Shown here in pieces: positions 36,730 to 49,945 of a stretch of 64,000 bases of DNA (the first letter of the stretch is position 1; the number at the start of each line of letters is the position of its first letter). The notes beneath the pieces are model-generated. The model searched no databases. It saw only the letters and a program-made list of their open reading frames with translations, and had not been told where the DNA came from. Location: NCBI GenBank assembly GCA_013398295.1, contig VZSF01011373.1, positions 310,001-374,000 of the forward strand, written 5' to 3'. The position numbers and the translations under genes were made by a program. This DNA comes from Chionis minor. Taxonomy: Eukaryota > Chordata > Aves > Charadriiformes > Chionididae.

Positions 36730-37340
36730 TGAAGCCTGCTGCTTGCTTATCAAATATGAAACTGCGTAAAACTGGGCAACCTAATGCTAATGGAATCGAT
36801 ACAGCAAAAGAGATCTCACAACCCCGCTGTACTTTTTACAATTTACTTTGTTCGTCACCCATTAATTCTTATATTGATTTTGCTATAAAACACAAACTGC
36901 ATTCCTATCACAGCCCAAGAAAAAAGCACATTGATGATATTGGAACAAGGTATGTTGTAAAACTGAAATGCCTAAAACATTTAAATGTAGTAAGCTCTGC
37001 TAAAGTACATAAATCACATTGTTTAATGTTGTAAATGAGTGGTGCTGCCTTAAACAAGGGAAAAATATGGTGCCATAAAACAATTTTGACACAAAATAAC
37101 AGTCTCTGTTTCTCTGTACCTGCCATTTCAGAAACGCTATCAATAATGGTTATGGTTGTTTGCAAGTGGGAGGGGGGGAAAATGTTCTCAATATCCCCTT
37201 TAAAAAGTTCCCTCAAAGTCACTTTGTAAAATCGACAACAGTGGTGTTTTACCTAGCTATAAATAAAGCCTGATTATTACTGTGTCCTGTTTACTTTTAT
37301 CATTCACTCATCAAAAACTTTTTGATGCATCATTACTAAT
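36730..37340. promoter_or_regulatory. Candidate conserved non-coding element
   Basis: This AT-rich, non-repetitive block has TAAT, ATGCAT, GATCG and TATAAATAAA words. Near its end an imperfect palindrome TCAAAAACTTTTTGA is followed by TGCATCATTACTAATGATC. A 92-codon open frame (36756-37034) crosses part of it but resembles no protein, and its lysine/asparagine-rich content fits AT-rich non-coding DNA. It could be an enhancer or ordinary AT-rich sequence. Confidence 0.2.
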
Positions 37341-37442
37341 GATCGTTTCACCAGCCAAAGTCGAGCCATGTGCTTGGAGCGTTATTGATGGGGAGGGAAC
37401 TGCAGCTGCTTCCCACCACCTCGGTGACCACGGCGTCTGCTG

Positions 37443-37453
37443 AAGATGGCGGC
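37443..37453 (+). promoter_or_regulatory. Perfect YY1-type site
   Basis: The word AAGATGGCGGC matches the YY1 consensus exactly and sits in a small CpG-containing patch (about 37380-37500) between AT-rich flanks. YY1 sites of this form are common just downstream of transcription starts, but no promoter or exon is otherwise evident. Confidence 0.35.
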
Positions 37454-40400
37454 TACCGTTCCACCCGCTGAAAGGGACGATGGTTCAAAGGGAATTCAGC
37501 TTTCCGCACCACTTAGAGTTTAACCCTGCGCAGAGAAGACTGCCCATGAGGTATAATTCCGCTCTGTGGGAGTGTCGTGGCACAGAAGAGTGAGAAAGGA
37601 GAATTTCAGGGTGATTATAAAATAGGTGCTTTTTGTCACCGAAGTTACGATTGCAGAAATCTACTCTAGTTGAGATTCCTGTGGTCCTCTGGAGCCTTGG
37701 TCATGATCCAGGTCTCCACTAAGCCCAGTCCAAGCCGAGGGAAGTCGCTTTGGAGAGCCTGCCAATAACAACAAGGGAAGAGGCAACAGCCAGGCAGGGA
37801 TGGATTTGGGTAGCAGGAAAGAAAAGCAGGGTGAGGGCAAGAAGGATTGGGAGTGGTCTTAACAGCTTAAAAACCTAAGCTGTTTCCAAGGTTTTCAGGA
37901 TCCATAGAAAGAGATTTGGCGGGGAGGAAAAAAGAGGGGAAGGGAGGAAGCAAGCAAAGCCGAGGGTGATTAAGGCAGGCACCGTGCACACACTTCACAT
38001 CGACGTTGGTCAGAGCGGCCGCCTTGGCTTCCTGCTCCGTGCTGCGTCTGTGCACAACGCGACAAAATCATCCCTTCTGCCAGATTTTCTAGAATGAGCT
38101 TGGGAAGAGGGAGAAGAGGAATTAACTCATCTTGCATTAGAGATCGTAAAGCAGGGACAAGACTGTTTTCTGCTCCCTGACCCTTGGATGGGTCCTTCTG
38201 TTATTTTAGTTCTTGCTTCATCTTGTTCGATACATTTATCTTTTTTGATTCAACTTTTCTTGAGTGTTTTTCTCACCTGCGAATCAGAGGAGCTGCTGCA
38301 GAATCTGGGATGCCTCTGCCAAACTTTTTTTTATCTGTCAGCTAAAGCCTCCCTGCTTCCAGCTGCAACACTCTAAAACCCAGCAAAACTCAAGTGACCG
38401 TAAAGAGGTTGGTATAGACTTTAGACTTTACCTAGCGAGAGTAGAATTTGGCCTGCTCCTCTGGAAAGGAGAGAAGCAGAGGATTTATTTTGGGGGATGT
38501 GAAAATTCACTAAAGCTGCTGAAACTCTTCCCACATGTGGCCTCCCCCAGGATAAGGCTGATGGAAATGAAGCCGGGTGACAACCCTCGGGGCAGGCTGT
38601 AACACTAAGTGAGTGCTGGTGGAATCCAGCACAGCTAGAAGATGTGCTGGGTATAGGTCCCTTTTTGGGGGGTGGAGGGAACATTATCTGTCAGGAGGTG
38701 GCAGATGTGAGACTGACTTTGCTCAGCAGGAGATCTGCAGCTGCAAAATTCCCGTTAATTCCTGAGTGCTTCGTTATTTGAATTCATTAGCACCAGTTTT
38801 TCCTGTGTGGCTGGCAATCATTCCTCCTTTAAAGTTATTAGGCGTTCTTCTGGTGGGAGGTCACTCTTGTCCCTGTTGGGTCAGCACTGTTTTTTCCAGT
38901 TCTTTGGGAAATGGCACTAGCAGGTTTGCTCTTCTCCATGGGTTTGCAGGGCATCAGGACTTCTTCCTTCTCACCTCCTCCCTCTCGTCCTCCCAGACAT
39001 GGGGAAAAAATTGATAGAGTGACTTTAACGTTGAAAACCCTGTGAAACAGGTTCCTGTTCCTTCAAGGAGGAACTCCATGAGGACATGGAAAAGGTCATC
39101 TCCAAGGCTTCTCTAAGTTAATGATTAAATTATCCCAGATCTCTCACCAAGAAATGATCAACCTATTTTCCAGGTTGAAGCTCTTAATTTTTTATTGCAA
39201 GGCTCAATCCTGTAAGATCCTCAGGAGTTTAGTCAGGGCATTTTGTCCTAACGGCAGCTCCTTCGGTTGGCTGTCGCGAATGGAAGAAGCTGCAGAGGGT
39301 CCCCCAGGGCTGGTTCCTATCAAAACTAGTGTGGAAACACAGAAGAGCTGAGGAACTGGAGAGGAAAACAATAAAGGAAAGAGCCTCATCTATTTCTTTA
39401 TGAGTGTTAAGCCCATATAGCTGTCTTGCTTCGCCTGCATGCAGCATGTCTAGGAGAGCCGGTTGCTGCGATAGATGGACAGGAGCTGTAACTGCTCCAA
39501 GAAGTGGCTTTAGATGGGCATTTTGGTACAAGTTGCTGGAGCTGTTACAAAAGCACAAGTGCGAGGAATTAGAGGCAATCCTCTTGCAAACACCAGGGAG
39601 CTGAATGTCTGGCCCCAGCTTTTCTGGGCTCTGCTCAAAACCCATCTCCTGCTGCTCTGCTGTGACCGGTTCCTTACTGATATCGCAGCCGCAAATCAGG
39701 GACACGTAACCATAACCAAGCCAAGAAATATGGTTTTTGGGGTTCTCTGTGGGATAAAATGGGGACTTTGTCTGAGGCCAACAGCAGAGTTACAAAAGGG
39801 CAAGCTCAAACACCAGTCCCCAAGCTTCCCTTTTCTCTTTTGTGGAGGTTTTGTAATGAGCAGCTCCTGCAGTCCTCTTCCCTTATAACTCCTCCACAGC
39901 CCATTGTGGGCCTGCGGGAGGTTAATTAGGGAGCCAGGCAAAGCTGGGGCTCTCTACTCACATGCTTTGAGTCACTAAGTGCTTTCTTCTGTTAAAACTA
40001 ACATGCATTTGCAAGCTTGCCTTGTATTTTCCTAATGAGGGTAATTACTGCCTCCAATACGACATGACCCATTTGAGGCAAGGCAGCTCTCCTGGAGATG
40101 GGGAAGGTATTTTACTGCTGGTTTCTCTTCGACCTGTCCCTGCAGAGCAGCCTGGTGGTGAACTGGCCTGGGGCAGCAAAAGCAAAGCTTGGACCGAATA
40201 GGATGATGGTCCAGATCTGAGTAAGTCAAACAGATTTTTCTTTGTTTAAGCTGAGTTGAGTGTGTCTCTCCCAAAGGGAAAGCTGACCTTGCTGTGGTGC
40301 CATGCTGGGAGCCAGGGAGTTAGTGGCAAAGGCAGTGGGTGGATGGGGAAGCCTGACTTGCCTGGTCTGTTGGTTTTTTTGGTATAATATTTTTTTTTGG

Positions 40401-43400
40401 TTTGGTTTACTGTTTTCCAAGTTTCTGCAGGTCAGTGTCATGGCCGTGCTATTAGTTAAGCAGTTGCTTGTACTTAACGGATGCTGTGGAGTGGGTACAG
40501 TAGCCCAACTTCTGATGGGCTTTAGACACCTGGTTCCCAAACAAGTCTTGCTCTTTCTCCAGGCAGTTTCTCTTTTAAACAAGTTGTCATTAATTATAAG
40601 TGCTGTTTTATGACGGCCCACTCTGCACTTCTGAGAAGGTTCTGTGCCTTCAACTTCAAGTGTTTTGTCTCTGTAACTACTTGAATTGCTGTTTTCTGCC
40701 TTAGACACAGGTAATTGTTATTGCTGCAAAATGCTTCCTTGGATGATTATCAGTTGACTTGTATTAATATTTACAATAACTTTTTTGTTAGTAATTTTTT
40801 GCTGCAACAGGAAATGAAATGCAAATTAACAACTGTAAAGATTAAAACATAATGAAATAGGACATGAACTCCAGAGAACTAATGAATAAAGTGGCTCGAA
40901 GGCACAAAAAGTTGTCCTTCAAAAACAAACATAGAGATAAATAATAAGATAAATAGTTTTGAGGCATTAAACTGACAAAGAGAAAGAAATACCAAGTAGG
41001 GGATAAATTGTTTCATGCCAAATTCAAAATTGTGTTCTTTTTTTCTTAATAAAAAGATGAGATTTCTCTCCAAAGTTAACCAACAGTGTAATTGCTGCAT
41101 GGTAGATTTTTTTCCCCTAACTTACAAATCAGCATGTCAAAGCATCTCTCTGTTTGTTTACCTTTGCTGTCCTCATCTGGCTACTGAACAAATATATTGA
41201 GCTAATGGACAATAACATCATTATTCTTTTATTTTTATAGTATTTTTCTCCTCTACTCTCTGTTTGTTAAAGCAGAAATGTGTATTTGAAGCTGCTGGGT
41301 GCTTTTATGAGGTGTTTAAAGCCTGTCCAAGCTGACAGGTATTAGTCCCTTCTTTGACAAAGCTCCCAAGCCCTGCCATCTTTTCTCCTTTGTGAGACTT
41401 GTGTTGGCAGTTGGCTTTAAGATGGTACATTGCCCCTTTGTTTAACTGGGGGCATGTAGGTGTTCCTGGCTGCTTTTCGGGGCAATCCCCTCATCGAGGA
41501 ACTACCTTGGTGCCTGTGAACCTGGAGCTGACCTGAGTGAACTTGCCTTGCTGTAAATCGTTTGGCGGTGTTTTGGCTTCATTGGTTTAAGTTGTCTTGG
41601 GTCTCGTGAAATCATGAGGCATCTCTGATCTAGTGCCTCCTTAATAGTCTTTCACGTGCTGTTTACTATGGTGTAGCTTCAGCATGATGCAAACATCTGT
41701 ACACCTTGAGTCTTTAGGTAGGAGTCTAAAATACCTCCCCTTCAAACCAAAGAGGTTCCCAAGGCGATGCTCGTGGTGGGGTTTATCCTTTAGACTACGA
41801 ATGTTGTCAGGGCTGGCTGGGGTTCTCTCTTCTGCTCATGGTTAAGCCATGGACGGCTCTGGCATTTCAGAAGAGATGGCGAGGAGCCTTCAGGGAGTTA
41901 CTGCTCCTTGACATATGGACTTGGTAAGATCAGGGCAGCACTTGTTGCCCAGGAGGACACAAACCTCTTTGTAATCCCAGGCCACTTGGATTACCCAGAT
42001 ATAGCCTGCAGTGCTTTGCCTCTTGGTCTGCCTTCCATCACTAATGGTTTTATTAGGGAAGAGGATTAAGGTTTGGACTTCTGAAGTACCTGGGTGCTCA
42101 GGATTTTTGTGAGTGTTTGAGCCTCTCTGGAAATAAATTGAAATTAACATTGAACCTGGTTGAATTTCCAGGCTTTAAAAAAAAAATAAAAATCTTTGTG
42201 CAATTTCCATTCGCCTATGTTTTGTGAATTTTCATGACGTGCTTTGAAGGCCAAGGTGGGACCTCACAGCAGTTACTTGCCCAGGTGAAGTTTGTATGTG
42301 TGAGTCAAGGCAGTCAGGCTCTCCCACAGCTCTTGCCTGGAGCCTGTAATGATCTGCAAAGATTCAGTTCAGCTTTTACGCAGGGTTTTTTTGTTTTTAG
42401 CATCTTTCTTCTTTGTTCTTTACGACAAGGGACAGTGTCATAAAAATAAGAGCCTCTTATTTTTAAAGAGAATTCATGCAAATGCCATTTCTATTTATTC
42501 TCAGCCTGATGTCAGAATAATTCTGTGTATGATACCGCATTCGTTATCATACATTGAGTTGTGATGGCAAACAGAGGGCTTCACCCAAAGAGCAAAGAGG
42601 AGGAACGAACTCTCAAAACCAGATCAAACCTCAAAAGTTAATTTAAGAAAAGAGCTAGCTGTACAAAACAAGATTTCTTTTTTTTCTTTTCTCTTTTGTC
42701 ATTTACACTTTAAATTCCCTTGGATGACCAAGCCCTGGCACAATAGGTTTAGTAAAAAAACCTCTCCTGATTGAAATGTTCTCAACTTTTTATCATGGAG
42801 TCTTCTTGCCTCTTAAACTTCATCTTTAATCTCTAGTTCCAGCTTTGTATCATCTAGGAGTTTTTGGTGGCTTTATTGGTCAGAGTTAGAGCTTTCCAAA
42901 TTAGTGGGACCTCATGATGTCTGAGCAGTTAGACCAAGCATCAAAATAATATCTGGTACCCTCTTAACTGTAGAAGATAATCTATCCCAGTAAATATATC
43001 TGGCAGGTAAAAAATCCTATCAATGTTGATATACATTCTCCTCTATCTTTCCACAACCTTGGTGTCAAGTTGTACAAATATTTCGCCTGCTGAATGCAGA
43101 CTTGGCTTTAGAAAGTGTGTATTTCAGCTCTCCATAAATAAAAATAATGGGCCTAATTTTGATTTTTGCTGGGGACCACTTATATCTGTTTGGGGATAGA
43201 TCCTCAGCTGGTGTGAGCTGTCATAGCGTCGCCGCAGCCGGGGAAGTTTGGAGGCCTTGCTGGGTGTTTCCTGGCCGCATTGAGTAAGTGCAAATTTCCA
43301 CCAGAGCATTGCACAGGACCTGAGCCGAAATGAGAAACAGGTCCAATTAAGTTCTGTAACTGAAATCATTATTAAGGTCTCTCTCATTTCCACTATACAA

Positions 43401-45763
43401 ATATTCCAGCTGAAAGGATTATATTTACAAGTGCTATTTATAATTAAACATTTCACTCGATTTGCCCGCAAACAGAATGTAAATCATGTTTTGCTCTGCT
43501 AAAAGGCAAGGAAAAAGGGAAAGCGTCTTCAAGTAATTTATATTACATTTTGTAGTTAGCAAAAACACAGGTTTATGCAAATATGGATTTGTTGACACCT
43601 GCATATTTTACTTGTAAAGGTGCTTTATTTCTTGTGTGGCTGAGCAACCCCTGGAGGTGGCTGGGCTGCACAGACCAGGTCGGAGGATGAATGTGTCCCC
43701 ACATCAAAGACTGTTACAGCCGGGCTGTGCTCACAACAGGCGTTTGCAGTGGTCCCAGGCGGTTAACAGGTACCTGAACCTCTCATGGGATGAGAAAGGT
43801 CTTGGCGCATCTGTCGGGAGGTTACGTGACATCCAGGGGATTACCTGCTTCCATCCAGTCTGTCGAGATGTAAGGGAAGATAAAACCCTTGCTTTGGTGG
43901 GAAGCTGTGTGGAAGAAGGCTCTTGCATGTGTAGGGAATCCTTTTATGTGGAGATGAGATGAAACTTGTCAAAGCACTGAAAGACTAGGATGGCCAACTC
44001 CTTTGGTACCTCATGGCTCAGCTACAGCTCAGATTTTCTTGCAATAAATGAGCTCCTAATGTTGCTTCGAGGCTTCTGGGGTTTGTTCCTGAAGACAGAA
44101 GGAGACTTAAAGATTTAATGCAGAGAGAGCACTTCTTTACCCCACCACCTTGGGAAGCTGATACCCAGGAGGTGACATCTCAGCTATGAAAACAGGATTC
44201 TGTGCAAGAGTCACTGGGTGATTTCTAGAAACAGGAAGGGCAATTTCTTGGTGGTGGCGTAGCCCGTTTCCCTGTCGCAGTTCAGCTGCACTCCTAGGTC
44301 GTGTCAGGGTGGATATTATGTTCCTACTCATGTGTTCCTTATTTGCATTGTGAGCCTTTTTCTAGCTGTGACAGTAATATAAATTAATTGAGGGGAATGG
44401 TAAGGGTGAAATAACTTAGAAATTATACTCCTGGTGTTAGCTAGTCCTGAACAGACACGAATTCATCATCATGCTTGCACATAAACAACCAAAGACTTTT
44501 TTTTAGCTTGGTTTCTTATTCCCTCTTGTCAGCTACAGTTCAAGGCCCTTGTGAGGCAAAATGCACCCAGGTGTTAGTTTTGGATAAACTTTCCCTGAAT
44601 TCCACCCGTTTCTATCCGACACCAGCTAAATGGGGAGAGAAAAACCAAACCCCCAAGCCAACAGGTTTCAGAGCCCTGGCTCCCTCTCCTCATCTTTCCC
44701 AGGGCTGTGTTGCTTCTCCAGTTGCATTCCTCATTCCCAGTTCCTCGAGCTGGCTGCTTGCTTTATCAGTGCTTTGGCTGCTTCTGCGCAGCAAGGACTG
44801 GTGAAGGAAATCTGTGCATCGGGGGGGGAAGATGCAATACTCCTAGGCCATCATCCATCCATGAATTGGGTTGTTTTCCCTCTTTCAAATGCACTTTGAG
44901 AGTGTTTACTAAAGACATTAAGTGGGAAAGGGATGGAGACAGGTTCTGATTTATGCACTGTTACGGGCTGGGAATAATTCAGTACTGAGTTATGGTCTTC
45001 AGGTACAACCAGACCAGTGGGATTCAAGCCCAGAGGGAGTTGGTGACTTGAGCAGTTAAACAGAGATGACGTCCATCCTTGGCCTCCAGAGGCACTTCTG
45101 CTCTATACACAGTTAAGAAAACGAAGCTTAAAATAACTAGTGAATTGTGAGCAAATGTCAATACCACGTTTCTTTTTGGGTACTTGGTATTTTCTGCCCG
45201 GCACTAAGTGGGTTGTTAGTGCAGCCAACACAGTTATGGGTACTTTAAGCTGCTGGGAGCTGGGATGTTTCTGTCCTACCCTTGGCTGTAGTGAGTGTTT
45301 CCTCTTGGAGCAGGGCAGGGGATCCCATCCAAATATTTTCCAAAAGAACTGGCAAAAAGGAAACAGAAGGAAATGTTTCTATCTGAATCTGTGAGCTTGA
45401 GCCTTTCCACAGGCATGCGGTCGATGGAGCTGACACAATGACGGGAGCGTGGCTGCGTTCAATAATTTTATACATAAGCTATAAAAGTATATTGTGTTCG
45501 TTTTAAATTACATGCCTTTTAAACCATATTTTTGTTATACTTTAGGTATTTAGACTTTGGTTATCCCAGTTAATTGAGAACTGACTCTTCAATTTATACT
45601 GAAAATGAAATATTTTCATTACCGTGGTGATTAGGCGCTCCAGCCAAGGGTTAGACTCTGCTTGTGTTAGATATTGTACAATCATAGCTGAAAAAGATGA
45701 TACCTGCCTTAAATACCTCAAAAGACAATAGGAAGACAAAGAAAATATATGTATCTAATTATA

Positions 45764-45845
45764 AGGGAAGGGTCTGATGAGCGGAGGCCTGGGAAGGCAA
45801 TAACCAAGTGACGGCTCGTGTGGGGCTGTCGTCAGACCCTTCCCT
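45764..45845. repeat. Inverted repeat with 14-bp perfect arms
   Basis: AGGGAAGGGTCTGA at 45764-45777 is the exact reverse complement of 45832-45845, with a 54-nt loop. The stem can extend inward by one G-U and two Watson-Crick pairs. No flanking target duplication is apparent, so a miniature transposon is not supported. It may be a cruciform-forming site or, if transcribed, a hairpin RNA. Confidence 0.85.
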
Positions 45846-46110
45846 ACGGGGGTACGTGAGTCGCGCTGCCAGTTCTGCCTGAGCAGGTCTCCAAAATTAG
45901 GAAAATTTAAAGGCCATCTGCTGGTAGATTAGGTAAATAAAAATAGAATGTAATTGGATTGGGTGCTCATTTCAGTCTTCTGCATTATAAATGATAGGGA
46001 AAAGGTCACGTTTCTCCAGGCTATCTGATGTTTAGTGGATTTATTGTCTCGGCTTTTCATAACTCCTAGTTTAAGGTGCAATATCAATTTCGCTGTTATC
46101 TTTTTCTTAG

Positions 46111-46229
46111 CTGTGGAAAATCTCTCTTGCGGCGCCACATGCAGCGCGGCGCCGTTGACGCCGGCTGGACCCCTGCCAGAGGGCTGCGTGTTTATATCTC
46201 TCCCAACTGGGTTTGGAAACAAGTAGATT
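46111..46229 (+). other. CpG-dense terminal-exon-like segment, unrecognised
   Basis: A tract TTATCTTTTTCTTAG (AG at 46109-46110) precedes a segment that stays open to a TAG stop at 46227-46229, giving about 38 codons after the putative acceptor. It contains eight CpGs in 34 bp (46130-46163), far above the surrounding level. The predicted tail includes ENLSCGATCSAAPLTPAG and matches no family I know. It could be a last exon of an unrecognised transcript or a GC-rich accident. Confidence 0.2.
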
Positions 46230-48848
46230 TTTAAATGACAGGACAAATCAGTCGGGCTGGAAGCATCCAGCTCAAGTAATTACAGTTCTGTAATCTCCTG
46301 CTTCAAAATTTGGTGTTGCAGATACCAGCCTCTAGGTGTTACGGGAATAGCAGGAGCTAAGTTAGCACAGCTGGATCCCGACTGGAGAGATCCTACGGCA
46401 CTTCTGCAGGGGAGAGGAAGGGCAAATGGGAGGGGAATGCGAGGAGGACGTTCCAGGCAGGAGATGCGTTGGGCTAAGCAAGCAGAGGATGAAATGCAAG
46501 CATAACACAATGGTGATAAGCATTATTTTGACTTTCCATCAATTAATTGGCAAGCCCTGGAGTGGTACAGTGTGATTGAGGCAGAGATGAGGGATGCATG
46601 AAATGATTTTTTTTTTTTCAAATGTGAGAGACCCAACTTATATTTGTATCTATGTATTAGTGACACCAACAAGATACTTGGATTAAGAAAACACAAGTTG
46701 AGGGAACACAACTGATGTTTAAATCGTATGCATTCAGTTCAAAGAAAGAATCAGACTTGGAAAGTGAAATAACTCCTCACAAGCCGGTGTCTGTATTTTA
46801 AAAGAGTAGTTCAGCAGCCAAGAGGGCATCCTGAGGAGGAGCAGAGGTTGCATCGTGCATCTGCAGACATTTCGGCCAAATGAAAACATGACAACAGGTG
46901 GAAAACAAAGGTCGTTGAGGCTGTACCTTGAATTCTTTCAGTAACTTCTTCGGAGCTTTTCTCTAGAGATGTTTGTTACTTTTAAAAATTTTGGAATAAT
47001 AATATTTTAAATTTTTACAGAATATTTGGTTTTAACTACCAGAAATAATTCAATATTTCAGTGTGAAGCTATGCTGCTTTTAGAACTTTCTAATTGATTT
47101 ATCATGGGTAGATTTTTCCTCTAAACACGGGCTTCCTTCCCTCTAGGCGTTTCTCTCTTTCACAAGCACCCACGCCTTTCCTCCATCCTACCTCCCGCTC
47201 CCTGTGTGGGTTCCCACTGACTAAAAATGAAACATGATCTATTTTCACCCCAACAGGGCCGGTTTCATGACAGCAGCATTATGCAATGCCACCACACGTG
47301 CACAGCTGGAATTCTCACTCTTTAATTTTTGATATTTTTAAAAAGTGTTCAAACAGTTAATTTTAGGCCAGCTTTATTTGGACACAGCCTCCCACGATAT
47401 AAAACTAGGCAAGTGTTTTTTAAAAAGTCGAAGCTCTTAAAAGGCACAAGGGCAAGGACAACGGGTGCTGTGTGGTGCAACTGGTAAGAAAGAAGAGGAG
47501 GAGACGTTCGCCGAACTAAAGCACAGTGAAGATGACAGATTCGGCACGCAAGCGTTATTTAGGGAGTCAGGAGCCGGATGGTAAATCCTAAGAAAGCAAA
47601 GCTCAGTTTTCTCCCCCTTCTCAGTCTGGGTTTTGCAGAAGTGCTGTAGGATCTCCTGGGTGAGGATCCGGCAGCCCCAAGGTAGGCAAAGTGGACAAGC
47701 TACTGAAGAGCATGTTTAATGAAGTAGAATGAAGACAAGCAAAATGGGGTGTGGGTGCACAAAAACCTAACTGAGGGGGAAAAACTGAGCTCCTCAGGCC
47801 CTGTAATGCAGATATTAAACAGCCTGTTTTTCTTTTTTTTTTTTTCTTTTTTTTCTCCTTCTTGCCAATCTCTGGCAATGCGTATTCAGCAAGAGGAACC
47901 CCATGCCATGAAGCTTGGAGGGGGCTGGAGCGTTGAAGGGTTTGGGGTCAAAGCTGGTGTTTCTGAGCTCATTTTGCTGGTGGGACACGTGGTTGGGCTT
48001 GAACGTGGTGGGGCCTTTTTGGGTGCTCGAAGTACCCTTCTTGGGCCAGCGCAAGCGTGCTTCTAGGCTGGGTGAAGCAAAGCGGAGGCTTTTCCTGGCA
48101 CGCCAGAACAAATCCATACGAATTGAGTCTGTGTTCAAGGAAACAAAGCCCATGAAGATAAATAGGGCTAATCCCACCGCAGCCCGCAAACAAACACCAC
48201 TGTTCAAACCCCGGACAGATAACACAAACAACCCTGGGAGAGCAGTTTGGAGAGTGTCAAATCACATGACAAAGCCAATATATTAGTCCAACTTCCAATT
48301 AGAGACTTGCTGCTGTATAATTAAGTTTCTGACGACACTGTATTTAAAGTCATGTCAGTGCTTTCATTTATAAATACTGCTCCGCAGGTGCCTGAGCTCC
48401 CAGCTGGAATCTGGCTTTCAGGATCTAATCCTAGAAGTGATTTTTACTTTGTTTTTTTCTCATTTCAATTTTGAGTGGAAAAAAAGAAGTCCCTCAGAGT
48501 AGTTAAGGTACGCAGGAGGGAAAAGAATTAAGTGTGTTCAGTATGGTTTAGTTCTGCTTTAGGTCCCAGCTGTGGATATGCATGTTTTATTATTGGCATG
48601 GGGGGTGGGTATGTGTACCTATGTCTGCACATTTCTCTAAATTAACAGAAAGGAGACCTGGAAGGGGTGCTTTCTGGCATCTTTTATACTTTACATAAAT
48701 TGCAAAGGATGTTAGTTTGCCTATTTTGTTTTCCTCTTTATTTATCCTCCTTCCTTCATAAGATTTGTGCATGTGGAAAAAAACGTCCTTGTTTTTCCCG
48801 TGCAGCTTGTGGGATCCCGAAGGCTGGGTGAGAGCAGGGCTCGGCCGG

Positions 48849-48886
48849 CGGTCGGTGTCCCCTGGGGCGGTCGGTGTCCCCTGGGG
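48849..48886. repeat. Perfect 19-bp tandem duplication in GC-rich sequence
   Basis: The 19-bp word CGGTCGGTGTCCCCTGGGG occurs twice in direct succession without a mismatch (48849-48867 and 48868-48886). It lies at the start of a GC-rich stretch that runs to about 49620. A local slippage duplication is the simplest reading. Confidence 0.92.
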
Positions 48887-49924
48887 TGGGCAGACCGTGT
48901 GCCTGTTGGGTGTATTTATCTGTGCAATCACAGTCAGGATCCCATGGACTGGGAGCGAGGGCTGGCACGTGTCTGGCTGCCCCACCGGGTGATGGTGATG
49001 TTAAATCTCCTCTTACACCCCAGCATTTAAAGCAGCGAGTCAAGGGGGTTGGGAAACAGCCTTCCCCAGACCCTGGTTCATACCATCATCTTCTAACGTG
49101 CCCAGACCTGAGAAAATCTGAACCTGAGCTGGCAGCCAGTCCCATCCAGAATGACCATGCCTTTGCTCTCATTTTAGCTCACGTATTTTAAAAAAAGTAA
49201 ACATAAAGAGGCGGTAGAGAGATGAACATCACCTTTGGGCTCTCTTTTGCCCTGAACGCCAGGGCAGGCACAGCAGGCTGAGTTTTTCACCCCCGGCTCA
49301 CGCACGGGCGCAAGTGTTGTCACACAGGAGTGATGGATCCTGCCCGGGGCAGGGGACGAGGGTGACCGGGGCTGTGCCCCTCTGCCAGCCTGGGCTGGGG
49401 ACCAGGCTCTCCCCTGGGCTTTCCCCTCCTGGGCAAACACAGCTTGCAGCACGGTGAGAGGTGGCAAATGCCTGTGACAGCTCTTTTGCAAAGGCTGCGT
49501 CCCCCAAACCCGGCACAATCACTGCTCTCCTCTGCTCCTTGGCTCGGCAGTGGCTCTGCAGGCGTGGGAGGTGGTGGTGTGGCATGGCCAGCTCTGTCCC
49601 TCCTCCACGGGGGAGCCCCTGCCTGTGACAGGGGAAAACAGCCGAATGAGTTGATTTTCTTTTGATTATCTTAAAAACACACTCAAGCTGTTGGTCGTTA
49701 CATTTACAGCCGGATGCAGGCGCCTGCTGCTCCTTTTGGTTATGACTTTTCCTGGGCGGATTGAAATAAGGATGGGGAGGCTGCAGAGTCCCTTGGGGCG
49801 CCCAGGGCTGTTGGTGCCTTCACTGCCGGAGGGGTGGTGGATGCGGACGCTCCTGCATTCCAAAAGCTGTTTGCTCCATCAAATTCAACAGACATAAATA
49901 ATGGTACCCACAGAACTGTGAAAC

Positions 49925-49945
49925 TGTGTGTGTGTGCGCGCGCAC
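49925..49945. repeat. Alternating (TG)6(CG)3 tract, Z-DNA type
   Basis: Twenty-one bases alternate strictly between pyrimidine and purine, ending in the perfect palindrome GTGCGCGCGCAC. Such tracts favour left-handed Z-DNA under negative supercoiling. The CpG steps within it are unusual for otherwise CpG-poor flanks. Confidence 0.9.
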
